Part shown: positions 41,643 through 50,571 of the stretch, piece by piece
How the letters are laid out: every line of letters begins with the position of its first letter
How positions within the stretch are numbered: position 1 is the stretch's first letter
Assembly: GCF_001673405.1 (NCBI RefSeq)
Contig: NZ_LZLV01000107.1
Coordinates: forward strand, 1-57,548
Length of the DNA stretch: 57,548 bases
Source: Mycobacterium sp. 1245111.1
GTDB taxonomy: Bacteria; Actinomycetota; Actinomycetes; Mycobacteriales; Mycobacteriaceae
Direction of reading: 5' to 3'
Notes under the pieces: generated by a model
Database searches by the model: none
What the model saw: the letters and a program-made list of their open reading frames with translations, nothing else
Told to the model about the DNA's origin: nothing
Translations under genes and position numbers: made by a program

Positions 41643-41679
41643 ACGTGGCCGCGCACCTTCGGGTGTGCGGCCACGTTGC
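41643..41679 (+). terminator. Strong intrinsic terminator with UUCG tetraloop
   Basis: A 15-bp stem (41643-41657 with 41662-41676), broken only by one G-U pair, encloses the loop TTCG closed by C-G, the extra-stable cUUCGg tetraloop. A T/C-rich tract follows. It lies 24 nt after the first PPE stop and separates the two PE-PPE transcription units. Confidence 0.85.
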
Positions 41680-41782
41680 CTTTCCCGTCGGCAAACGCGC
41701 TCCAGATGTCACCCCGCCAGCGCCGTGGGTCTGCTGAAATGGACAGAGGTCAACCAAAGTGGACAACCGAAGGAGCGGCGCG

Positions 41783-42592
41783 ATGTCGTATGTGACCACA
41801 CACCCTGAAGCGTTGGAATTCGCGGCGGGCAAATTGGAGGGCATCGGTACGGCGTTGGCCGCCCAGAACGCGGCGTCCGCCACGTCGACGGCGACCGTGG
41901 CTCCCGCTGCCGCGGATGAGGTTTCCGCGTTGCAGGCAACACAATTCAGCGCCTACGGCAACCTCTACCAACAGATAAGCGAGGAGGCGACGGCAATCCA
42001 TCAGGCCTTCGTCCAGATGCTCGGGACCAGCGCGGGATCCTACGGCGACACCGAGGCCGCTAACTCGGCCGCGACCGGCACGGCGAGCCTGGGCGGATTC
42101 GACCTGCTCGGTCAGCTAACTCAATTCGGCCAGTTCGGCATCCTGCCGGGCGCCCTGAGTAACAGCGCCCTCGGAGCCCTCGTGGGCGGGTCGAACTTCG
42201 GCTCGGCGGCATCGGACTTCATCCCGCTGTCCAACACTCCCGGGGTGGTACTGGCCGGCGACGCGCCAGCCGCCGGCGCGGGCGAACTCGCGCCGGTGCC
42301 GACCGCGGCGCCGGCCGCCGGCGGAGGGCCGATGTTGGCCAGCATCAGCCAGGCCTCGACGGTCGGCGGAATGTCGGTGCCGCCCGGCTGGGCCGGCGGC
42401 CCAGTGTCGGAAGCCGCTCCGGCCCCGGCGACGTTGGTCGGCGCCGGGTGGACGGCCGCGCCGCACAGCCCGCAGGTTTCGACGGTGCCCGGCGGGTTGC
42501 CGTCGGTGGCCTCCAACGGCCGGACGTCCGGCTTGGGTGTGCCGCGATACGGCATCAAGCCCAAGGTCATGCCCAAGCCCACCGGCGTCTGA
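41783..42592 (+). CDS. PE-family protein with SVP-type C-terminal module (second copy)
   Basis: 269 residues. The ATG at 41783 is preceded by AGGAG; an upstream in-frame ATG at 41759 lacks one. The PE domain ([21 protein letters not shown]) ends with the export motif YGDTE. The C-terminal module has GGMSVPPGW and ends [18 protein letters not shown], as in the first PE protein and both PPE proteins. It has its own upstream region behind a terminator, so it is transcribed separately from the first pair. Confidence 0.9.
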   Translation: MSYVTTHPEALEFAAGKLEGIGTALAAQNAASATSTATVAPAAADEVSALQATQFSAYGNLYQQISEEATAIHQAFVQMLGTSAGSYGDTEAANSAATGTASLGGFDLLGQLTQFGQFGILPGALSNSALGALVGGSNFGSAASDFIPLSNTPGVVLAGDAPAAGAGELAPVPTAAPAAGGGPMLASISQASTVGGMSVPPGWAGGPVSEAAPAPATLVGAGWTAAPHSPQVSTVPGGLPSVASNGRTSGLGVPRYGIKPKVMPKPTGV

Positions 42593-42627
42593 ACCGCCTT
42601 CCGCTACTACCGAACAGGATTGATGAC

Positions 42628-43782
42628 ATGGTTTTCGATTTCGCAGCACGCCCACCCGAGGTCAACTCGGCCCTGATCTACTCCGGCCCCGGGGCGGCGC
42701 CGATGATGGCCGCCGCCGCCGGTTGGAACAACCTCGCGGCCGAATTAACCACGGCCGCAGCCTCTTACGAGTCGGTGATCTCCGAACTGGCAGGCGGCGA
42801 GTGGCTCGGCCCCGCCTCGCTCGCGATGGCCACAGCCGTCGAGCCGTATGTGGCGTGGATGAACAGCACCGCCGCAGCCGCCGAGCGGGCCGCGGCACAA
42901 GCCAGCGCGTCGGCGGTCGCCTACCAGAACGCCTACGCGATGACGGTGCCGCCGCCGCTGATCGCGGCGAACCGGGCACAGCTGGCCGCGTTGGTCGCCA
43001 CCAACATTCTGGGCCAGAACACCCCGGCGATCCTGGCCAACGAGGCCCAGTACGCCGCGATGTGGGCTCAGGATGCTGCCGCCATGTATGGCTATGCCGC
43101 CGCGTCGGCCAGCGCCGGAACGTTGAACCCGCTCAAGTCACCGGCGGCGACCACCAATCCCGGCGGCACCGCCGCACAGGGCGCGGCGGTCTCGACGGCC
43201 GGCACTCAGAGCCGGCTCAACCAGCTGGTCTCCAGCCTCCCCGGTGCGGTGCAGGGGTTAGCCACCCCCGGCGCGGGAATCTTCGACAGCCCGGACGGTT
43301 TCCTCAACGACATCATCGCCTCGGGCAGCAACATCGGTATCTGGAACGACGGCGTCGCGCTGTTGGGAGCGGGGACAAACGCCGCGGCCTGGAACGGGTT
43401 CCAGGCGATCGTGACCGGTGTGCAGTCGAACATCGCCACCCCTGCCACCGCCCCCGCCCTGGGCGCGGGATTGGCCCCGGCCCTGGCCGGTTCGGTGACA
43501 CCGGCGACCGGCGCGGGCGCGACTCCGGTGGTGGCGAGCGTTGGCCAGGCGTCGACGGTCGGCAGGATGTCGGTGCCCACCGCCTGGTCGGCGGCCGCGC
43601 CGGAGTCAACCGCCGAGCCGTTGACCGCCGCCGCCTGGACGGGCGACGTCGACGAGGGCGGCGTGACAAACGTCGCCACCGGGATGCCCGCCACGGCCAC
43701 CACCGGACGCGGCGGCTACGGCATCGCCACTCCGCGCTACGGCGTCAAACCGACGGTGATGCCGACTCGAGTCCTGGTGTGA
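42628..43782 (+). CDS. PPE-family protein, SVP subgroup (second copy)
   Basis: 384 residues beginning [13 protein letters not shown], with WxG in GEWLGPAS. The conserved PPE blocks match the first copy. The C-terminal region has GRMSVPTAW and ends [18 protein letters not shown]. It follows the PE gene by 35 nt, the same spacing as in the first pair. Its last 38 nt overlap the convergent MFS transporter gene. Confidence 0.92.
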   Translation: MVFDFAARPPEVNSALIYSGPGAAPMMAAAAGWNNLAAELTTAAASYESVISELAGGEWLGPASLAMATAVEPYVAWMNSTAAAAERAAAQASASAVAYQNAYAMTVPPPLIAANRAQLAALVATNILGQNTPAILANEAQYAAMWAQDAAAMYGYAAASASAGTLNPLKSPAATTNPGGTAAQGAAVSTAGTQSRLNQLVSSLPGAVQGLATPGAGIFDSPDGFLNDIIASGSNIGIWNDGVALLGAGTNAAAWNGFQAIVTGVQSNIATPATAPALGAGLAPALAGSVTPATGAGATPVVASVGQASTVGRMSVPTAWSAAAPESTAEPLTAAAWTGDVDEGGVTNVATGMPATATTGRGGYGIATPRYGVKPTVMPTRVLV

Positions 43783-45109
43783 CGGTAGGCGATTGGAGCA
43801 CGGTGTCCTTGGTCTCTGGCAGCAGATAGGTACACCCGAAACTGGCCACGGCCATCACGGTCAGCAGCGGGCCGATCGCCCAGCTGCCGTAGGTGGCCTG
43901 CAGCGTTCCGGCGATCAACGGGGGTAGTGCACCACCGAAGATGCCGGCCAGATTTACCGCCAGCGCCGATCCGCTGTAGCGGTAGCGGGTCGCGAACAAC
44001 TCGGGGATGAACGCGCCCGTCGGCCCGGAACCGATCGCGGTGATCCCGAACATGCCCACGATCGCGACCCCGTACAGGATCGGTTTTCCGGTGTCCAACA
44101 ACGGAATCACCACGAGCGACCACATCACGCAGCCGGCCCAGCCGAACAACATCATCCGGCGACGTCCTACCCGATCACTCAGGACGGCCGACACAGCGAC
44201 CGACGTCAGGCTCGCCACCCCGCCGACCGCCCCGACGGACCAGATGAAGGTGCGGCTGTAGCCGAGATGGGCATGGGCGTACAGCGGCATGAACGTATTG
44301 CCCATGTACACAAAGCACATGCCGCTCAAGATGCTGCCTCCGGCCAGCACGATCTCGCGCCGCTGCAGGCGCAACAACTCCGCGATCGGCGCCTCGGGGA
44401 CCAGATTCCGGTTCTGCTCCTCGACGAACACCGGAGTCTCGTCGATCCGCAATCGCACATACAGCGCGATGCCGATCAGCACGGCGCTGATCAGGAACGG
44501 GATTCGCCAGCCCCACCGCATGAACGCCAGGCTGCTCTCGCCAATGCTGACGTTGACGCCCAGAAAGGTCAGGCAGGTCAGGATCGTGGCAGTCCCGCCG
44601 CCGAGCAGGGTGAACATGCCGTAGCGGCCGCGTTTACCGGCCGGCGCGTACTCCGCGCTCAGCAGCACCGACCCGGCCCACTCGCCGCCGGCGGCGAACC
44701 CTTGCACCAATCGCAGCCCGACCAGAATCAGCGGTGCCGCGGCTCCGATCGACGCCGTGGCGGGCACCAGACCCACCGAGATGGTGGCGAAGGCCATGAT
44801 CAGCAACGTGGCGATCAAGGTCCGCTTACGGCCCAGGCGATCGCCGAAGTAGCCGAACGTGGCCCCACCAATCGGCCGGGCGACGAACGCGCTGGCGAAC
44901 GTGCCCATTGAGGCAACGGCCGCCATGGTCGGGCTCAGACCTGGAAAGAACACGGTGGGAAACACCAGCGCCGCGGCAGTACCGTAGATCAAGAAGTCGT
45001 AGAACTCGATCGCCGAGCCAACCCAGCAGGCGGCGGCGACCCGTCTGAGCGATGCCGCTTCGGATGTCCGCACGGTTACGACGGTAAGAGAAACCGGCGC
45101 CGCTGTCAC
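43745..45109 (-). CDS. MFS metabolite:H+ symporter (Rv1200-like)
   Basis: A 454-residue transporter of the metabolite:H+ symporter family, with 12 hydrophobic segments, the signature [13 protein letters not shown] after helix 2 and [14 protein letters not shown] after helix 4. It probably imports a small organic acid or osmolyte such as alpha-ketoglutarate, shikimate or proline/betaine; the substrate cannot be assigned. The N-terminus may start later, because the first membrane helix starts only near residue 25. The stop lies inside the second PPE gene on the opposite strand. Confidence 0.88.
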   Translation of the reverse strand: MTAAPVSLTVVTVRTSEAASLRRVAAACWVGSAIEFYDFLIYGTAAALVFPTVFFPGLSPTMAAVASMGTFASAFVARPIGGATFGYFGDRLGRKRTLIATLLIMAFATISVGLVPATASIGAAAPLILVGLRLVQGFAAGGEWAGSVLLSAEYAPAGKRGRYGMFTLLGGGTATILTCLTFLGVNVSIGESSLAFMRWGWRIPFLISAVLIGIALYVRLRIDETPVFVEEQNRNLVPEAPIAELLRLQRREIVLAGGSILSGMCFVYMGNTFMPLYAHAHLGYSRTFIWSVGAVGGVASLTSVAVSAVLSDRVGRRRMMLFGWAGCVMWSLVVIPLLDTGKPILYGVAIVGMFGITAIGSGPTGAFIPELFATRYRYSGSALAVNLAGIFGGALPPLIAGTLQATYGSWAIGPLLTVMAVASFGCTYLLPETKDTVLQSPTVTPGLESASPSV

Positions 45110-45122
45110 ACTCGCCGCGCGG

Positions 45123-46529
45123 TCAACCCTGACTCAGCAACTGCTTCTTGAGCACCTTACCCATCGCGTTACGGGGCAACTCGTCGACGACCCGAACCTC
45201 ACGCGGTCGCTTGTGCACCGAAAGCTGTTGGGCCACATAGTCGATCAGCTCCTGCGGCTGTGCATCGCCGACGATGAACGCGACGATGCGCTGGCCCAGG
45301 TCGTCGTCGGGCAATCCGACCACCGCAGCCTCGGCCACCCCCGGGTGACCCAGCAGCACGGTCTCGATCTCGCCGGCGCCCACACGGTATCCACCGGACT
45401 TGATCAGGTCCACCGATTCGCGGCCGACGATGCGGTGCATGCCGTCGCCGTCGATCACCGCGGCGTCGCCGGTTCGGTACCAGTCGTCGGCATCGAACGC
45501 CTCCGCCGTCGCATCCGGCCGATTCAGGTAACCGTTGAACAGCGTGGGACCCCGAACCTGTAGTCGGCCAATGGTTTCCGCGTCGTGGGGCACCGGGTTG
45601 CCGTCGTCGTCGACCAGGCGCGACTCGATCCCGGCCAGCGGCAGGCCGACCCATCCGGGACGGCGTTCACCGTCGACCCGGGTCGACAACGTGATCAGCG
45701 ATTCGGTGGCGCCGTACCGCTCGACGGGCGCATGCCCGGTGAGGCGGACCAACTGGTCGAACACCGGTACCGGCAGCCCCGCACTGCCGGACACCAGCAG
45801 CCGCGCCGAGCGCAGCGCCTCGGCGGCGGACGCGTCGGCCACCACCCGCGACCACACCGTCGGCACCCCGAAATACAGGGTCCCGTGAGCGCCCGCGTAG
45901 GCCTCCGGCGTCGGTTTTCCGGTGTGCACGAAGCGATTTCCGACCCGCAGCGATCCGAGCAGTCCGAGCACCAGACCGTGCACGTGGAACAGCGGCAGGC
46001 CGTGCACCAGGGTGTCGTCGGCGGTCCACTGCCAGGCCTCGGCGAGCGCATCGAGGTCCGCGGCGATCGCCCGGCCACTCAACTGCACGCCTTTGGGCGG
46101 GCCGGTGGTACCCGAGGTGTAGATGATCAGCGCGGTGTCCTGCGGCGACGGCTCTGGCTGGTGGTGCCAGGACCGCGCGCCCATTCGGACCGGAATGTGC
46201 GGCAGCCCTTCCGGTTCGTCGGGCACCGGGCCCAGCCACGCCTGCGCGCCGGAGTCGGTGAGGATGTGCCGGCGTTCGGTCTGCCCGACGTCGGCCGGCA
46301 CCGGCACCACGGGCACGCCGGCAATCAGGCAACCGGCGATGGCCAGCGCGGTCGGCGCGGTCGGGGTGGCCAGCACGGCGATCACGCCGGCGCCGCGGAC
46401 GCGTTCGGCGACAGAGTTCGCGGCCCCGACGACGTCGCTGCGGCTGAGCGTGACGTCCCCGAACCGGACGGCGTCCGCGAGATCGTGGCCACCTGCGACA
46501 ACGGAAGGGTCCAACGAGGTCAGCAGCAC
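45123..46529 (-). CDS. fadD36: FadD36-like acyl-CoA synthetase
   Basis: A 468-residue adenylate-forming enzyme with P-loop IIYTSGTTGPPKGV near 134, YGATESLI, the YRTGD motif and C-terminal GRESVDLIKSGGYRVGAGEIE, ending with the acyl-transfer lysine in NAMGKVLKK. It resembles malonyl-CoA-type synthetases, and in H37Rv the homologue is Rv1193 near the PE13-PPE18 locus. It follows the MFS gene by 13 nt in the opposite reading order, so the pair may be one operon: fadD36 then the transporter. Confidence 0.9.
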   Translation of the reverse strand: MLLTSLDPSVVAGGHDLADAVRFGDVTLSRSDVVGAANSVAERVRGAGVIAVLATPTAPTALAIAGCLIAGVPVVPVPADVGQTERRHILTDSGAQAWLGPVPDEPEGLPHIPVRMGARSWHHQPEPSPQDTALIIYTSGTTGPPKGVQLSGRAIAADLDALAEAWQWTADDTLVHGLPLFHVHGLVLGLLGSLRVGNRFVHTGKPTPEAYAGAHGTLYFGVPTVWSRVVADASAAEALRSARLLVSGSAGLPVPVFDQLVRLTGHAPVERYGATESLITLSTRVDGERRPGWVGLPLAGIESRLVDDDGNPVPHDAETIGRLQVRGPTLFNGYLNRPDATAEAFDADDWYRTGDAAVIDGDGMHRIVGRESVDLIKSGGYRVGAGEIETVLLGHPGVAEAAVVGLPDDDLGQRIVAFIVGDAQPQELIDYVAQQLSVHKRPREVRVVDELPRNAMGKVLKKQLLSQG

Positions 46530-46572
46530 GTCAGCAGGCTAGCCCATCGGCCATTTCGCACTGCTGGTGCCG

Positions 46573-46608
46573 TAGGGCCTGTCAGCAGTAGACGTTGGAC
46601 CCTACGCC
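46573..46608 (+). promoter_or_regulatory. DosR-box-like site upstream of the first Acg gene
   Basis: The 15-mer TAGACGTTGGACCCT (46589-46603) agrees with the DosR half-site pattern GGGAC...GNCCCT at about 10 positions. With an upstream TAGGG (46573) it forms a module repeated, at the same 16-nt spacing, before the first universal stress gene. The site lies about 100 nt before the start. The match is moderate. Confidence 0.5.
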
Positions 46609-46703
46609 TGGGACGTCGAAATCCCGACGCTTGCTATGAGAGCTCCGCCCATCAATAGCGGTGCCGGAAGTCTTGTGAGCGAACACAATACGGAGGTCGA
46701 CAG

Positions 46704-47690
46704 ATGCCAACTACTACCCTCGACAGCGCCGTCATCCACGATGCGGTGACCTCGGCCTGCCGCGCCCCGTCACTGCATAACAGTCAGCCCTGGCAGTGGG
46801 TTTACCGCGACGGTGAGCTCCGGCTGTTCCTCGACTCGAGCCGGGTCATGGATGCCGACCAATCGGCACGCGAAGCGCTGATTGGCTGCGGTGCAGCACT
46901 GGATCATCTACGGACCGCGATGGCCGCTGCCGGCTGGCAAGCGTTCATCGAGCGACTGCCCAACCCGGAACGCCCCAATCATCTGGCGACGATCAACTTC
47001 GCGCCGGTCGACTTTGTCACCGCGCACGACCGCCTGATGGCTGATGCGATCCAAACGCGTCGCACCGACCGCTTACCGTTCAGCGCGCCCCCCAACTGGG
47101 GGTCGATTTCCTCGACGTGGGCAAACGAGACCGGTGGCACGCCGGTTCACGTCGACGCGATTCCCGACAGCCTGGTGTCCACGTTGACAGACGCGGCCCA
47201 GATGGCGGAGTCGCTACGGCTGTACGACGCCGCCTACCATGCCGAACTCGACTGGTGGACAGCACCATTCGAGGAAGCAGAGGGCATACCGCACAGCGCC
47301 TTGATCTCGGCCGCCGAAAGCGACCGAGTCGGCATCGAACGCGTGTTTCCGGTCATCCGTGGCGCCGAGCGTCGTACCGAGATTTCGGAAGATCACGCCA
47401 TGATTGTGCTGTTGTCCACCGAAGGCGACAGCCGCGCCGACGCTCTGGCCGCCGGCGAGGCGCTTTCGGCGACTTTGTTGAATTGCACGGTGGCCGGACT
47501 GGCCACCTGCACGGTAACCCACCTCACCGAGCTACCCGCGACCCGCGACGTTATCCGCTCACTTGTGAATCACGATGGCGTGCCACAGGTTCTGGTCAGA
47601 ATCGGCCTTGTGCCTGTCGCTGAACGCACACCGAAACCCACCCCCCGACGGCCGCTTTCAGAAGTCTTGCGGACCAGAGCGTTCGACTGA
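46704..47690 (+). CDS. Acg-family nitroreductase-fold protein (first copy)
   Basis: 328 residues with CRAPSLHNSQPWQWV near 17-31, the diagnostic N-terminus of the Acg family (Rv2032, Rv3131, Rv3127), and FMN-site features SACRAPS and HLTELPATRDVIR. Acg proteins lack the usual nitroreductase activity in some cases and may sequester flavin; they are part of the DosR dormancy regulon. A CGGAGG ribosome site is 7 nt upstream. The paralogue at 56094 shares over half its sequence by eye. Confidence 0.9.
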   Translation: MPTTTLDSAVIHDAVTSACRAPSLHNSQPWQWVYRDGELRLFLDSSRVMDADQSAREALIGCGAALDHLRTAMAAAGWQAFIERLPNPERPNHLATINFAPVDFVTAHDRLMADAIQTRRTDRLPFSAPPNWGSISSTWANETGGTPVHVDAIPDSLVSTLTDAAQMAESLRLYDAAYHAELDWWTAPFEEAEGIPHSALISAAESDRVGIERVFPVIRGAERRTEISEDHAMIVLLSTEGDSRADALAAGEALSATLLNCTVAGLATCTVTHLTELPATRDVIRSLVNHDGVPQVLVRIGLVPVAERTPKPTPRRPLSEVLRTRAFD

Positions 47691-47712
47691 CACCCGCCAC
47701 ATCGACGGGCAC

Positions 47713-47748
47713 TAGGGGCCTCGACCGGTAGACGTTGGGCCCTACGCA
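47713..47748 (+). promoter_or_regulatory. DosR-box-like site upstream of the first universal stress gene
   Basis: TAGACGTTGGGCCCT at 47729-47743 matches the DosR-type half-sites at about 11 of 15 positions, preceded at 47713 by TAGGGG. It is almost identical to the module at 46573-46608, so this unit is probably expressed separately from the Acg gene, in the same conditions. Confidence 0.5.
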
Positions 47749-47806
47749 TGTGCCGGGCGAATTGCGACGCTGGGTACCTCAGCAACACCGAGATGAGGCC
47801 ATCACC

Positions 47807-48706
47807 ATGGAGATGCATATGTCCACTCCGGAAACCAGTTTCGGCATCGTCGTCGGTGTCGACGGGTCGCCCGCCGCTCAGTACGCCGTCGATTGGGCCG
47901 CGCGAGATGCCTCGATGCGCAGAACCCGGCTCACACTCGTTCACGCCGTGCGCCCGATCGGGCTCACTCAGCCACCGTTGGCGTCGGTAACGACTTTCTC
48001 GCGCTGGCAGGTCGAGCATGGACAGCGGGTTCTCGACGAGGCCGTCCGACTCGCGCACGAGGTCGCTTCCAATGGCGGACCGGAGCGGATCGACCCCGAC
48101 CTGTTGTTCGCGCATGCCGTTCCGACACTGATCGACATGTCCAAAGACGCCGACCTGGTAGTCGTCGGTTCTCGAGGCCGTGGGCCAATCGCCCGAAGCG
48201 TGTTGGGCTCGGTGAGCTCGAGCCTGATTCGGCACGCGCATTGCCCGGTGGCGGTCATTCACGACGAAGATCCGCTGATGCCGGATCCCGCGCACGCGCC
48301 GATTCTGGTCGGCATCGATGGCTCGCAGGCGTCTCAATCGGCAACCGCGATCGCATTTCTGGAGGCGTCGTTGCGCGGCGTCGACCTCGTCGCCCTGCAC
48401 GTGTGGAGCGACGTCGAAGTCGACGATTTTCCCGCCATCGACTGGCCGGCCATGAAGCCGGCCGCCGAAGAGGTGCTCGCCGAGCGGCTGGCCGGTTGGC
48501 AGCAGCGCTATCCCGACGTGACCGTCCGGCGACTGGTCGAATGCGACCATCCGACATACCAACTCATCCGGCACTCGGAATTGGCCCAACTGGTGGTCGT
48601 CGGCAGCCACGGTAGAGGCGGATTCGCCGGCATGCTGTTGGGTTCGGTGAGTAGTTCGGTGGCCCACTCGGCACGGATGCCGGTCATTGTCGCTCGTCAA
48701 CCATGA
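47807..48706 (+). CDS. Tandem universal stress protein (UspA) (first copy)
   Basis: 299 residues with two Usp domains. Each has an N-terminal GVDGS/GIDGS and a nucleotide-binding G-2x-G-9x-G(S/T) element: GSRGRGPIARSVLGSVSS near 125-142 and GSHGRGGFAGMLLGSVSS near 270-287. Such Rv2005c/Rv2623-type proteins bind ATP and slow growth in hypoxia. The start may be the ATG at 47819 (MSTPETSFG). It stands between the Acg gene and the aldehyde-dehydrogenase remnant region. Confidence 0.9.
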   Translation: MEMHMSTPETSFGIVVGVDGSPAAQYAVDWAARDASMRRTRLTLVHAVRPIGLTQPPLASVTTFSRWQVEHGQRVLDEAVRLAHEVASNGGPERIDPDLLFAHAVPTLIDMSKDADLVVVGSRGRGPIARSVLGSVSSSLIRHAHCPVAVIHDEDPLMPDPAHAPILVGIDGSQASQSATAIAFLEASLRGVDLVALHVWSDVEVDDFPAIDWPAMKPAAEEVLAERLAGWQQRYPDVTVRRLVECDHPTYQLIRHSELAQLVVVGSHGRGGFAGMLLGSVSSSVAHSARMPVIVARQP

Positions 48707-48858
48707 GCACAGCGGACAGTCACACGAAGCGGGAGGCCGTAGCGGATCACCTTCTGGGGCTTCGATTTTCGTGATATCAGCGCCGAGGTCGACGAGCAGT
48801 ACGGACCGGAGATTTCGTCGGCAGTCTCGACAACTGTGAGCCCGCCGAGAGCCGTCAC
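48707..48858 (-). pseudogene. 5' remnant of a CaiB/BaiF-type CoA-transferase gene
   Basis: Starting at a GTG that overlaps the aldehyde-dehydrogenase stop (GTGA), the frame reads ALGGLTVVETADEISGPYC. It then fails, and another frame continues LLVDLGADITKIEAPEGDPLR. Together these are the typical N-terminus of class III CoA-transferases, with about 10 bases lost at the junction. The rest of the gene (about 350 residues) is absent; the stop of the universal stress gene abuts the break. The gene was once the downstream partner of the aldehyde dehydrogenase. Confidence 0.75.
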
Positions 48859-50324
48859 AGCGGCAATCCCATGGCCTTCGGCTCCATGTACTGACGAATT
48901 CCGACGATGCCGCCGCTTTCCCGGCCGATCCCACTCTGCTTGAAGCCGCCGAACGGCGCGCCGCCCGGGCCAAACCCGTTGACCGCGATCTGGCCGGTGC
49001 GTACCTTGCGTGCCACCGCCAGCGCACGGTCGACATCGGCGCCCCACACCGCACCGGACAGCCCGTACTGCGAGTTGTTCGCGATCTGCACCGCCTCGTC
49101 GTCGCCGCGGTACCGCAGGACCGAGAGCACCGGCCCGAACACCTCTTCCTGCGCGATCGTCGAGTCGGGCGTGACGTCGGTGAGGATCGTCGGCTCGAAG
49201 TAGAAGCCCTTGTCCAGACCCGCCGGCCGACTACCCCCGGTGACCACCTTGGCGCCGTCGTCGAGCGCCCGATTCACGTGTGCCTGAACGCGTTTGCACT
49301 GTGCATCGCTGATCAGCGGTCCCATGGTGACGTCGGGATCGGTGGGGTCGCCGACCTTCACCGACTCAGCCAGCGCGACCAGCCGGTCGACGATCTCGTC
49401 GTGAATCGGGTCGGGTAAGAGCAGCCTGCTGTGCAGAATGCAGGCCTGGCCGGCGTGAAACGAGCACGAATCGAACAACATTCGCTGCAACGTCTCGTCG
49501 TCGAGGGACGCGTCGTCGAGGACGATGCTGGCCGACTTGCCGCCGAGTTCGAGCAGCAGCCGCTTCATGCCGGCTCCGGCCGAAGCCATCACCTCGCGCC
49601 CGACCACCGAGCTGCCGGTGAAGCTGACCATGTCGATGCGGGGGTCGACGGTCAGCAGCTTGCTGGATTCGACGTCGGTGGGGGTCACGACGTTTACCAC
49701 ACCCGCCGGAATATCGGTGTGCTCGTCGATGATTCGCGCGAGCGCCAAGCCCGCCAGCGGTGCCAGCGGTGACGGCTTGAGCACGACCGTGTTGCCCGCG
49801 GCCAGTGCGGCGCAGACTTTCATCACGTTGAGGGTGTGCGGGAAGTTCCACGGCGTCAGGATCGACACGACGCCCAGCGATTCGTAGCGCAGCAGCGTCT
49901 TTCCGGCGGCGCCGAACGCATCGATCGGCTCCTCGACGGGATGGGTGGCCAGTTCCGCGGCGTTGAGCGCCGCGAACGCCGGGCCCTCCACGTGGATAAC
50001 GCGCTCGTTGGAGGTGCAGCCCCATTCCTGTTGCGCGAGTTCGTAGAACGCGTCGGCGTGTGCCAGCAACGCCTCACCGAGCTGGTTGAGGTAAACCGCC
50101 CGCTGCTCGGGACTGGTGTCGGCCCATGGCCCGGAATCGAATGCCGCCCTGGCGGCCGCGACCGCGGCGGCGACCTGGGCGTGGCTGGGGTCGGGCGCCG
50201 AGGCGATCACCGCCTCGGTGGCCGGGTTGACGTCGTCGTAGTGGGCCCCGTCTCCGTCGGGGTCGACCCATTGGCCGTCGATGTAGACCGCATAGGTGTC
50301 GATCAATGAGCATGGGTCAGCCAT
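48855..50324 (-). CDS. NAD-dependent aldehyde dehydrogenase
   Basis: A 489-residue ALDH with TPWNFPHTLNVMKV near 157-170, general base Glu in LLELGGKSA, the catalytic Cys in SFHAGQACIL and C-terminal PFGGFKQSGIGRE. It should oxidise an aldehyde to the acid. It stands opposite the hydratase/aldolase operon across 247 nt and may oxidise the aldehyde released by the aldolase-like Ltp protein; this is an inference from position. Its partner gene downstream has decayed. Confidence 0.92.
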   Translation of the reverse strand: MADPCSLIDTYAVYIDGQWVDPDGDGAHYDDVNPATEAVIASAPDPSHAQVAAAVAAARAAFDSGPWADTSPEQRAVYLNQLGEALLAHADAFYELAQQEWGCTSNERVIHVEGPAFAALNAAELATHPVEEPIDAFGAAGKTLLRYESLGVVSILTPWNFPHTLNVMKVCAALAAGNTVVLKPSPLAPLAGLALARIIDEHTDIPAGVVNVVTPTDVESSKLLTVDPRIDMVSFTGSSVVGREVMASAGAGMKRLLLELGGKSASIVLDDASLDDETLQRMLFDSCSFHAGQACILHSRLLLPDPIHDEIVDRLVALAESVKVGDPTDPDVTMGPLISDAQCKRVQAHVNRALDDGAKVVTGGSRPAGLDKGFYFEPTILTDVTPDSTIAQEEVFGPVLSVLRYRGDDEAVQIANNSQYGLSGAVWGADVDRALAVARKVRTGQIAVNGFGPGGAPFGGFKQSGIGRESGGIVGIRQYMEPKAMGLPL

Positions 50325-50426
50325 GTCTTGTCCTTCCGGCGGCTCAACATTCGGTCTACACCCGTCAGCCCGCTGTCGTCAACGTTCGACCTGGATACGG
50401 GCTATTTCAGTTCAACAGCAGGCATA

Positions 50427-50456
50427 TTGACAGCATCGCTGCCGCAAGGGTAGACA
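50427..50456 (+). promoter_or_regulatory. Sigma-A-like promoter of the MaoC/Ltp operon
   Basis: TTGACA at 50427-50432, an 18-nt spacer and TAGACA at 50451-50456 form a good housekeeping promoter in the divergent 247-nt gap. The transcript would have a leader of about 110 nt before the GTG at 50572. Two AGACAGA repeats 14 nt apart follow. Confidence 0.45.
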
Positions 50457-50571
50457 GAATCGGCCAGACAGATCGAAGGCATTTGTATGATTGCGGCCGT
50501 CGAGGAGGCCGGGGTGTGCAGGGGATCCCGCGGGGCGTACAGCTCGCCGAGAAACAAGGAGGATCCGCTCA

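Larger units (their letters stand above)
39560..43782 (+). repeat. Tandem duplication of a PE-PPE gene pair
   Basis: The pair 39560-41619 and the pair 41783-43782 encode the same order of proteins with matching domains. The PPE N-terminal domains are nearly identical over long stretches (for example the blocks around GGEWLGP and [16 protein letters not shown]). The linkers differ, so the duplication is old or under diversifying pressure. Confidence 0.8.

Noticed and set aside
47570..49054. A 494-codon minus-strand frame across the first Usp gene and the ALDH end
   Set aside because: Apart from the short CoA-transferase remnant, it has no family-like sequence and lies opposite the well-supported Usp gene.
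50325..50571. A TetR operator in the ALDH/MaoC divergent gap
   Set aside because: Partial matches GTCTAC...GTAGAC are about 100 nt apart and the AGACAGA repeats are direct, not inverted; no convincing dyad could be supported.
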